A stretch of DNA of 64,000 nt from Caulobacteraceae bacterium UBA3198 (GTDB lineage Bacteria; Pseudomonadota; Alphaproteobacteria; Caulobacterales; Caulobacteraceae). Made by a program: the position numbers and the translations under genes. Below the pieces are notes generated by a model. It had not been told where the DNA came from. It did no database searches and worked only from the letters and a program-made list of their open reading frames with translations. The DNA lies in NCBI GenBank assembly GCA_002363865.1, contig DEWY01000015.1:394315-458314 (forward strand), given 5' to 3'. Positions 58,334-64,000 of the stretch are shown one piece after another. How positions within the stretch are numbered: position 1 is the stretch's first letter; each line of letters starts with the position of its first letter.

Positions 58334-59170
58334 TTAGCGGGCCTTCCGAGCATGGCGCGAGCGGATGATGAACTTATCCGTCGTCTTGTTGGTGCGGGTC
58401 TTGCGCCCCTTGGTCGGCTTGCCCCAGGGGGTCACCGGGTGGCGACCGCCAGAGGTCCGGCCTTCACCACCACCATGGGGGTGGTCGATCGGGTTCATGG
58501 CCACGCCGCGGACGTGAGGACGACGACCCTTGTGGCGGGACCGACCGGCCTTGCCCAGGACTTCGTTCATGTGGTCCTGGTTGGACACCGCGCCGACCGT
58601 GGCCATGCAGGTGTCCTGAACCATACGCAGCTCGCCCGAGTTCAGGCGGATCTGCGCGTAGCCGGCGTCGCGGCCGACCAGCTGGGCGTAGGCCCCGGCC
58701 GAACGGGCGACCTGGCCGCCCTTCAGGGGCTTCAGCTCGATATTGTGGATGATCGTGCCGATGGGCATGCCGCGCAGGGGCATGGCGTTGCCCGGCTTCA
58801 CGTCAGCCTTTTCGGAGGCGATCACCTCGTCGCCGGCCTTCAGGCGCTGCGGGGCCAGGATGTAGGCCAGCTCGCCGTCGGCGTACTTCACCAGGGCGAT
58901 GAAGGCGGTGCGGTTGGGGTCGTACTCCAGACGCTCGACCATGCCGACCACGTCGAACTTGCGACGCTTGAAGTCGACCTTGCGGTAAAGGCGCTTGGCG
59001 CCGCCGCCGCGGAAGCGGACAGCGATACGGCCACCGCCGCCACGCCCACCGGACTTGGTCAGACCCTCGACGAGGGACTTCTCAGGCCGGCCCTTGTGGA
59101 GCTCGGACTTGTCGACCAGCACCAGGCCGCGACGGCCGGGCGAAGTCGGATTGAATTGCTTCAAGGCCAT
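58334..59170 (-). CDS. rplB: 50S ribosomal protein L2
   Basis: 278 residues: MALKQFNPTSPGRRGLVLVDKSELHKGRPEKSLVEGLTKSGGRGGGGRIAVRFRGGGAKRLYRKVDFKRRK, PLRGMPIGTIIHNIELKPLKGGQVARSAGAYAQLVGRDAGYAQIRLNSGELRMV, and VRGVAMNPIDHPHGGGEGRTSGGRHPVTPWGKPTKGRKTR, which contains the conserved peptidyl-transferase-associated His. It lies 4 nt downstream of rplW. Confidence 0.99.
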   Translation of the reverse strand: MALKQFNPTSPGRRGLVLVDKSELHKGRPEKSLVEGLTKSGGRGGGGRIAVRFRGGGAKRLYRKVDFKRRKFDVVGMVERLEYDPNRTAFIALVKYADGELAYILAPQRLKAGDEVIASEKADVKPGNAMPLRGMPIGTIIHNIELKPLKGGQVARSAGAYAQLVGRDAGYAQIRLNSGELRMVQDTCMATVGAVSNQDHMNEVLGKAGRSRHKGRRPHVRGVAMNPIDHPHGGGEGRTSGGRHPVTPWGKPTKGRKTRTNKTTDKFIIRSRHARKAR

Positions 59171-59174
59171 CGGA

Positions 59175-59474
59175 TCAGAGCCCCGTAGTGATGTCGATCG
59201 ACTGGCCTTCGGCCAGCGTCACGATGGCTTTCTTGACGTCGGAACGACGACCGGTGATGCCGCGGAAACGCTTGGTCTTGCCCTTGACGTTCAGGGTGTT
59301 GACCTTGGTCACATTGACCTTGAACAGCGTTTCGACAGCGGCGGCGATCTCATCCTTGGACGCATCGGCGGCGACCCGGAAGACGACCTTGTTCTGCTCG
59401 GAAAGCAGGGTCGCCTTTTCGGTGATCACCGGCGCCAGGACGGTGTCGTAGTGGCGGGCGGTCGGCTCAGCCAT
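59175..59474 (-). CDS. rplW: 50S ribosomal protein L23
   Basis: 99 residues: MAEPTARHYDTVLAPVITEKATLLSEQNKVVFRVAADASKDEIAAAVETLFKVNVTKVNTLNVKGKTKRFRGITGRRSDVKKAIVTLAEGQSIDITTGL, L23, docking site for trigger factor and SRP. ATG 59474 overlaps the rplD stop (TGATG); the GTG one codon upstream was rejected. Confidence 0.98.
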   Translation of the reverse strand: MAEPTARHYDTVLAPVITEKATLLSEQNKVVFRVAADASKDEIAAAVETLFKVNVTKVNTLNVKGKTKRFRGITGRRSDVKKAIVTLAEGQSIDITTGL

Positions 59475-60112
59475 CACGCAGCTTCCTTCTCAGAGAACCG
59501 CGCATTGATCGCATCCACCGCGTCCTTGGTCAGGACCAGGGTGTGGCGACGCAGCACGTCGTAGACGTTCAGGCCGGCGTTCGGCAGGACGTCCACATTG
59601 GGGATGTTGCGCGCGGCCAGGCGGAAGTTGCCGTCAACTTCGGGGCCGGCGATGACCAGAGCATTGGTCCAGCCGAGCTTGGCGAAGTTGGCGCGCAGCG
59701 CCGCAGTCTTGGCCTCCGGGATGGCCGCGGAGTCCAGCACCACGAGGGCGCCGGCCTTGGCCTTGGAGGACAGGGCGTGACGGAGCGCCATGGCGCGGAT
59801 CTTCTTGGGCAGATCGAAGGCGTGGCTGCGGACCACGGGACCGTGGGCCTTGGCGCCGCCGACGAACTGAGCCGCCCGGCGCGAGCCGTGACGGGCGCCG
59901 CCGGTGCCCTTCTGCTTGTACATCTTCTTGCCGGTGCGCGAGACTTCGTTGCGCACCTGGATCTTGTGCGTGCCGGCCCGGCGCTTGGCCAGTTGCCAGG
60001 TCACGCAACGCTGAAGAATGTCGCCGCGGATGTCTTCGATGCCGAAGATGGCGTCGGACAGCTCGATCGAGCCGCCCTTGCCGCCGTCGAGGGTGATGAC
60101 GTCGAGCTTCAT
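59474..60112 (-). CDS. rplD: 50S ribosomal protein L4
   Basis: 212 residues: MKLDVITLDGGKGGSIELSDAIFGIEDIRGDILQRCVTWQLAKRRAGTHKIQVRNEVSRTGKKMYKQKGTGGARHGSRRAAQFVGGAKAHGPVVRSHAFDLPKKIRAMALRHALSSKAKAG, L4 with its tunnel loop. In E. coli L4 also represses the S10 operon through the leader; see the leader hairpin upstream of rpsJ. It overlaps rplC by 1 nt. Confidence 0.99.
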   Translation of the reverse strand: MKLDVITLDGGKGGSIELSDAIFGIEDIRGDILQRCVTWQLAKRRAGTHKIQVRNEVSRTGKKMYKQKGTGGARHGSRRAAQFVGGAKAHGPVVRSHAFDLPKKIRAMALRHALSSKAKAGALVVLDSAAIPEAKTAALRANFAKLGWTNALVIAGPEVDGNFRLAARNIPNVDVLPNAGLNVYDVLRRHTLVLTKDAVDAINARFSEKEAA

Positions 60113-60858
60113 TATTCCTGCCCCTCCGCAGCCGGCTCTTGAGCCGGGGCTTCTTCGGCCGCAGGCGCGGACGCCTGGGCGCCGGACTTGCGGACGCCAG
60201 CCGGCTTCGGCGCGTCAGCCGGCAGGGCCGACTTCACCGCGTCGCGGATCTTGACATAGGAACCTTCCGAGCCGGGGACAGCGCCCTTGACCAGGATGAG
60301 GTTGCGCTCTGCGTCCACCCGCCAGACCGTCAGGTTCAAGGTGGTGACGGTCTCGACCCCGTAGTGGCCGGCCATCTTCTTGCCCTTGAAGGTCTTGCCC
60401 GGATCCTGGCGCTGACCCGTCGAGCCGTGGGCCCGGTGGGAGACAGACACGCCGTGGGTGGCGCGCATGCCGCCGAAGTTCCAGCGCTTCATGGCGCCGG
60501 CGAAACCCTTACCGATGGTCACGCCGGTCACGTCGACCTTCTGGCCGGGCACGTAATGCTCGGCGCTCAGCTCGGCGCCGACATCGACCAGGTTGTCTTC
60601 GGACACGCGGAATTCGCCAAGCGTGCGCTTGGGTTCGACCTCGCCCTTGGCAAAGTGGCCGCGCAGGGCTTTGGTGGTGTTCTTGGGCTTCTTGAAGCCA
60701 GCGCCGAGCTGGAGGGCGACGTAGCCGTCCTTCTCTTTGGTGCGCTGCGCCACCACCTGGCAGCCTTCAAGGCTCAGGACGGTGACGGGCACATGGACGC
60801 CGGTTTCATCGAAGAAACGCGCCATGCCCAGCTTTTTGGCGATCACGCCGGTACGCAT
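60112..60858 (-). CDS. rplC: 50S ribosomal protein L3
   Basis: 248 residues: MRTGVIAKKLGMARFFDETGVHVPVTVLSLEGCQVVAQRT, GKGFAGAMKRWNFGGMRATHGVSVSHRAHGSTGQRQDPGKTFKGKKMAGHYGVETVTTLNLTVWRVDAERNLILVKGAVPGSEGSYVKIRDAVK, then an Ala/Pro/Glu-rich tail (about 215-248), common in alphaproteobacterial L3. The glutamine in GQRQDPGK is the N5-methylated site of PrmB in E. coli. Confidence 0.98.
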   Translation of the reverse strand: MRTGVIAKKLGMARFFDETGVHVPVTVLSLEGCQVVAQRTKEKDGYVALQLGAGFKKPKNTTKALRGHFAKGEVEPKRTLGEFRVSEDNLVDVGAELSAEHYVPGQKVDVTGVTIGKGFAGAMKRWNFGGMRATHGVSVSHRAHGSTGQRQDPGKTFKGKKMAGHYGVETVTTLNLTVWRVDAERNLILVKGAVPGSEGSYVKIRDAVKSALPADAPKPAGVRKSGAQASAPAAEEAPAQEPAAEGQE

Positions 60859-60870
60859 CGGCTGGTCCCC

Positions 60871-61179
60871 TTAGAGCTTGATCTCGACGTCCACGCCGGC
60901 GGACAGGTCGAGCTTCATGAGCGCGTCCACGGTCTGCGGGGTGGGGTCGACGATGTCGAGCACGCGCTTATGCGTGCGGATTTCAAACTGCTCGCGCGAC
61001 TTCTTGTCGATGTGCGGCGAGCGGTTGACGGTGAATTTCTCGATGAGGGTCGGCAGGGGGATGGGACCCCTGACGGTGGCGCCGGTGCGCTTAGCCGTGT
61101 TTACGATCTCGCGAGTGGAATGATCCAGCACGCGGTGATCGAAGGCCTTGAGCCGGATGCGGATGTTCTGACGATCCAT
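60871..61179 (-). CDS. rpsJ: 30S ribosomal protein S10
   Basis: 102 residues: MDRQNIRIRLKAFDHRVLDHSTREIVNTAKRTGATVRGPIPLPTLIEKFTVNRSPHIDKKSREQFEIRTHKRVLDIVDPTPQTVDALMKLDLSAGVDVEIKL, canonical S10, also the NusE antitermination partner. It is the first gene of the cluster. Upstream are a 290-bp leader and a DUF2807 gene, not tuf, so the S10 cluster is split from the str operon. Confidence 0.99.
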   Translation of the reverse strand: MDRQNIRIRLKAFDHRVLDHSTREIVNTAKRTGATVRGPIPLPTLIEKFTVNRSPHIDKKSREQFEIRTHKRVLDIVDPTPQTVDALMKLDLSAGVDVEIKL

Positions 61180-61300
61180 ATCGCTCTTAATTTTCCCTAC
61201 AGACGGCGGTCCGCCCGCGTGACTTTGACCATTTCAAAGACCAACTCCGGAGCCTCCAAAGTGAAAGGCGCCGTACGCGTAGCCCGCAAAAACGAATTCG

Positions 61301-61322
61301 GCCCTCGCGTCGCCGCGAAGGC
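61301..61322 (-). other. GNRA-capped hairpin in the rpsJ leader
   Basis: On the minus strand GCCTTCGCG-GCGA-CGCGAGGGC forms a 9-bp stem with one G-U and a GCGA tetraloop. It is followed 8 nt later by TTTTT (61292-61288). It resembles an attenuator or protein-binding element in the long leader of the ribosomal operon. L4 regulates the E. coli S10 operon at such a place; here this is only inference. Confidence 0.45.
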
Positions 61323-61417
61323 TACCCCCAAGATCGCCGTGATAGCGGGCGATCCCGGGTCGTTCTGCGGACCGCGTCTGCGACAGAAGCCGCACAGCCG
61401 GTCCAACAGGAAGCGCG

Positions 61418-61446
61418 GTAGTACAGAGGCGACTCGCCTGCGTCAA
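61418..61446 (-). promoter_or_regulatory. Candidate promoter of the S10 ribosomal operon
   Basis: On the minus strand TTGACG (61446-61441), a 17-bp spacer and TACTAC (61423-61418) form a good sigma-70-like promoter. The predicted start near 61411 leaves a leader of about 230 nt before rpsJ. It lies 24 bp downstream of the DUF2807 stop codon. Confidence 0.6.
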
Positions 61447-61469
61447 GGCCTGCGAGCCGTTCCCTCCCC

Positions 61470-62315
61470 TTATGAGGCCTCTTCGACCCGGACATCGCCC
61501 GATCCCATGACCGAGCGCTCGACGGAGCCGCGCACCTGGCGGACCCGGATATCGCCAGAGCCGATGATGGAGGCCTTCAGCGCGCCGGCTTCGCCGTTGA
61601 AGCGGACATCGCCTGAGCCGGCGACCGTGGCCGACATTGCGTCCACCCGTCCATCGTCCACCGTGATATCTCCTGAACCGGCCACCCGCGCCTCCAGGCT
61701 TGGCCCGGTCACCTGGGCCACCCTCACATCCCCAGAGCCCGCCACATCGGCCTCCAGGCTGCCGGAGACCTGCCGCACCGCTACGTCGCCGGAGCCGGCC
61801 ACTCGCAGGACAGCCGATCCGGTGCTGCCCATCCGCATATCGCCCGAGCCGGCCTGGGAGGCCTCCACCCCGCCGGCGACATTGGCGATGGTCCATTCGC
61901 CGCATCCGGCGTTGGAGATCTTCAGACTCTGACTGCGGCCGACCGCTCCGAACACCGCGCCGCCGACCTTGAGGTCGACATCCATGGGGGTGCGAATGAC
62001 CACCTGGGGCAGGTCAGCATAGGACACCTCTCCCACCCCGGAAACGGTGACGCTCGAGCGCCCTCCGCGGCTGCTGCAGGACCGGATCTTGCGATCCAGA
62101 TCGCCATCGATGATGACGGCGTCGCCCCGGGTGCGGACGCTCAGGGGCAGACTGGGATTGGTGGTCAGCATCTCGACGCGGATATCGCTGCGCGCCTCAG
62201 GCGTCACCACGACCCGGGCGACGGCGTCGCGAACCTCGACTGTGGCGGCCTGGGCGGCGCCGCCCAGAACAAGACTGGCGGCGGCCAGGCTGAAAATAGT
62301 GATCGAACGGCCCAT
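61470..62315 (-). CDS. DUF2807 (head GIN domain) secreted beta-solenoid protein
   Basis: 281 residues with a signal peptide (about 1-23, cut after AQA). The mature part is a putative beta-solenoid. Seven GSGD motifs lie at about residues 156, 174, 193, 213, 233, 252 and 271, spaced 18-20 residues, each followed by a (V/I)x(V/F) strand. This is the DUF2807/GIN pattern of auto-transporting-adhesin-like proteins. Function is unknown; a periplasmic or cell-surface scaffold is likely. It lies downstream of the adenosine deaminase gene on the same strand, with a 14-bp palindrome between. Confidence 0.85.
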   Translation of the reverse strand: MGRSITIFSLAAASLVLGGAAQAATVEVRDAVARVVVTPEARSDIRVEMLTTNPSLPLSVRTRGDAVIIDGDLDRKIRSCSSRGGRSSVTVSGVGEVSYADLPQVVIRTPMDVDLKVGGAVFGAVGRSQSLKISNAGCGEWTIANVAGGVEASQAGSGDMRMGSTGSAVLRVAGSGDVAVRQVSGSLEADVAGSGDVRVAQVTGPSLEARVAGSGDITVDDGRVDAMSATVAGSGDVRFNGEAGALKASIIGSGDIRVRQVRGSVERSVMGSGDVRVEEAS

Positions 62316-62382
62316 GGGCGGCTCCCCTCATATCTGTCTGCAGGAAAGCTAGCCGCGGCTTGGCGACCGCACAGCTTAATTC

Positions 62383-62396
62383 GAGGTCATGACCTC
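62383..62396. repeat. Perfect 14-bp palindrome upstream of the DUF2807 gene
   Basis: GAGGTCATGACCTC is a perfect palindrome. A second GGTCAT copy lies immediately beside it. It sits in the 85-bp gap before the DUF2807 gene. The form is that of an operator for a dimeric repressor; no specific regulator is recognised. Confidence 0.45.
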
Positions 62397-62400
62397 ACGG

Positions 62401-63906
62401 TCATCTTCGCGCAGCTGATCTCTGCGCGGCTTCGAACGCCGCCAGCAGAGCCTCGTGGCGCCATTGCTCGCGAGCCTTGTCACTGGACTCCACCAGGACC
62501 GCGCAGGCGCCGCGGGGGACAGCCGCGCCCACCTGCCGCCGACAGGCGTCCGCTGGACGACGATAGTGGCCAGGGTCGCTCCAGAGCCCCTCCCCTGCGA
62601 GAAACGAGAAGGCCAAGGCGTTGCGGGCCGAGCGCTTGAGGTCGTCATAGGTCGCCCCATAGGCGTGGGCGCGCTCATACTCGTGCGACAGGTCGATGCG
62701 CAGCAAGCCGGCGTCGTCGGTGGAGAGGCTCACCGGCACCCCCCGGTCACGCAGCCATTCGTAGGGATGATCGTCCGGGCCAAGCTCGAGGATCACCGCA
62801 TTGGAGGTCAGATTGACCTCAACCAGCACGCCGTTGCGGGCCATCTCCGCGGCCAGGGCTTCGGCCCCCATCTCGTGGGGCAGGTCCACCCCATGACCGA
62901 TGCGCCGGGCGCCGGCGATGCGGACCGCCTGGGCGATGTGATCGCGCAGGTGTTCGGGCGGGGCGTAGTCGAAGGTGAGCTCCCCGGCGTGCAGGGCCAC
63001 TGGCGAGAGCTGGCCACGGCCGGTGAGGAAGCCGACCATCTCCATGTGGCGGCTGTAGTTCGCCAGGGCCGTAGGGTGATCCTCCGGCGCCACCATCTGC
63101 AACCCGACCCAGCGAGGATCGGCCTGCACCAGGGCCACGCCCAACTGCAGCTGGGCGAAGGTCGCCTCCGGCGGCAAGACGCGGATGGTCTGGACGAGAT
63201 AGCGGACGGTGACCTGGCAGCCCGGGCGGGCGGCAGGCGTGCCGCAGGCCAGCACCTGACGGGCCCGGGCCTCCAGGGCGTCGGTCCCGGCGATGGCGGC
63301 GGAGACCAGCGCAGGAAGGCCGGCGGCGTCGATCTCGGCCTTCATCTGCCCCAGGTTGTCCTTGAGGCCGACCTTCAGGCCGAGCGCAGCGGCCGGACCG
63401 CCCTGCGGGGTGATCATGGCCTCAAGATAGAAGGTGTTCTGGTGGGCCAGGTCGTCCATGACCACGGCCAGCATGTCGCCCGCCCGTCCGGGACCCAGGC
63501 CGCCAATGCGGTCGAACACCCCGAAGAACTGGTCGTGTCCCGATCGGTCGAGAAAGCCCGGCTGGCGGCTGCTGAAGCTATCCAGCAGGTCGGAATAGAG
63601 CTCCCCGTCCACGATCGCCTCGGCGGCGGGCCGCAGGCCCTCACGGTCGCAGGGGGGCGGCGCCAGGGCGAGTTTCGGCACATCCACGCAGCGCCCATCC
63701 TCGGCCGCCCAGGCCAGGAGCGTTTCGGGAAACACCGCCCCGGAGATGTGATTGTGCAGCTCCCCGCCCTTGGGCATGGCCTTGGTGAAGGCGATCCGCT
63801 CACCGGCGCTCATGGCCTTCAGATCAGGTCCAGCGCTGGCGGTCCCAGCAAGGCAAAGGGCTAGGACGAACCCCGCCGCGCCGATGTAGGTCTTCAGATA
63901 TCCCAT
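62401..63906 (-). CDS. Secreted adenosine deaminase family protein
   Basis: 501 residues with a signal peptide (about 1-25, cut after SASA). The amidohydrolase zinc site is complete: H51-N-H53 in GGELHNHISGAVFPET, then LHAGELTFDYAPPEHLRDHIAQAVRIAGARRIGHGVDLPHE (third His and catalytic Glu), and VNLTSNAVILELGPDDHPYEWLRDRGVPVSLSTDDAGLLRIDLSHEYERA (metal Asp pair). Predicted to deaminate adenosine or related nucleosides in the periplasm or outside. It is larger than cytosolic ADA. It is close to the right edge, and no partner gene is visible upstream. Confidence 0.9.
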   Translation of the reverse strand: MGYLKTYIGAAGFVLALCLAGTASAGPDLKAMSAGERIAFTKAMPKGGELHNHISGAVFPETLLAWAAEDGRCVDVPKLALAPPPCDREGLRPAAEAIVDGELYSDLLDSFSSRQPGFLDRSGHDQFFGVFDRIGGLGPGRAGDMLAVVMDDLAHQNTFYLEAMITPQGGPAAALGLKVGLKDNLGQMKAEIDAAGLPALVSAAIAGTDALEARARQVLACGTPAARPGCQVTVRYLVQTIRVLPPEATFAQLQLGVALVQADPRWVGLQMVAPEDHPTALANYSRHMEMVGFLTGRGQLSPVALHAGELTFDYAPPEHLRDHIAQAVRIAGARRIGHGVDLPHEMGAEALAAEMARNGVLVEVNLTSNAVILELGPDDHPYEWLRDRGVPVSLSTDDAGLLRIDLSHEYERAHAYGATYDDLKRSARNALAFSFLAGEGLWSDPGHYRRPADACRRQVGAAVPRGACAVLVESSDKAREQWRHEALLAAFEAAQRSAARR

Positions 63907-64000
63907 GGCCCCCGCCCCTGACGCGCCGGCTCTCCGGCCGTCCGGCCGATAGCGCCCTGCCCCATCAAGCCAGGAACTCCCCCAAAGGAAAAGGCCGCCG
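63907..64000. other. Right window edge, no gene seen
   Basis: 94 bp upstream of the adenosine deaminase gene. No ORF, RNA gene or clear promoter is recognised; the sequence is cut by the window edge. Confidence 0.5.

Noticed and set aside
61197..61406. 69-codon minus-strand frame in the rpsJ leader
   Set aside because: Composition and start are poor, and it overlaps the structured leader; more likely untranslated.
60139..61932. Plus-strand 597-codon open frame across rplC, rpsJ and the DUF2807 gene
   Set aside because: It crosses three well-supported minus-strand genes and encodes no recognisable domain.

Overview
This window is chromosomal DNA from a GC-rich alphaproteobacterium of the order Caulobacterales, most likely Caulobacter or Phenylobacterium. 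Two genes support this strongly. One is mipZ, the ParA-like division-site regulator, with the family's K13 and D42. The other is spmX, a muramidase-domain protein with two C-terminal membrane helices that is restricted to stalked-bacteria relatives. A CC0125/CC1285-type lipoprotein, twin GANTC (CcrM) sites at mipZ and a sigma-54-like promoter at spmX fit the same assignment. I see no insertion sequence, prophage, CRISPR array or rRNA gene. It reads as ordinary core genome.

Layout. 1-3.7 kb: the 3' part of dinB, then clpS-clpA (N-degron proteolysis) ended by a strong terminator. 3.7-9.6 kb: HIT protein, a TonB-dependent receptor, an acyltransferase-GDPD-RidA operon and a phasin. The phasin promoter carries TGC-N3-GCA dyads typical of PhaR sites. 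9.9-13.9 kb: a DacF-type carboxypeptidase with SPOR domain, a membrane J-protein, mipZ, panC and a DUF1489 gene. 13.9-22.3 kb: leucine/isovalerate catabolism (both methylcrotonyl-CoA carboxylase subunits, a methylglutaconyl-CoA-hydratase-like enzyme and isovaleryl-CoA dehydrogenase), interrupted by a cNMP-patatin protein, a tiny gene with an extreme Shine-Dalgarno, and two small lipoproteins. 22.3-25.5 kb: spmX, mgtE, tRNA-Leu(GAG) and a lone SpoA (FliN-like) protein. 25.8-33.2 kb: lipB, a PRC-barrel protein, and propionyl-CoA carboxylase pccA and pccB with ybjQ, msrB, an APH(6)-like kinase and a BON protein between them. 33.2-46.8 kb: ATP12 chaperone, a DUF1800-DUF1501 pair, two RluA-family pseudouridine synthases, crcB, a lipoprotein, rarA, an unrecognised membrane protein, a DegP-type lipoprotein protease, an MFS exporter and a VOC-ArsR-SRPBCC operon. 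46.9-61.2 kb: the complete S10-spc-alpha ribosomal protein cluster on the minus strand (rpsJ to rplQ, with secY, adk and rpoA). 61.5-63.9 kb: a DUF2807 beta-solenoid protein and a secreted adenosine deaminase.

The most unusual element is at about 20,164-20,378. It is a self-contained mini-transcription unit with a promoter overlapped by a perfect dyad, and a 17-nt perfect complement of the 16S rRNA 3' end serving as ribosome binding site for a 21-codon GTG-start ORF. A hairpin and a textbook terminator follow. Other regulatory signals worth testing are a long structured leader before rpsJ, an internal promoter plus hairpin before rpsM, the sigma-54-like promoter of spmX, and the PhaR-like dyads before the phasin gene. 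All functional calls come from reading the translated sequence and recalling family motifs. No database search was run.
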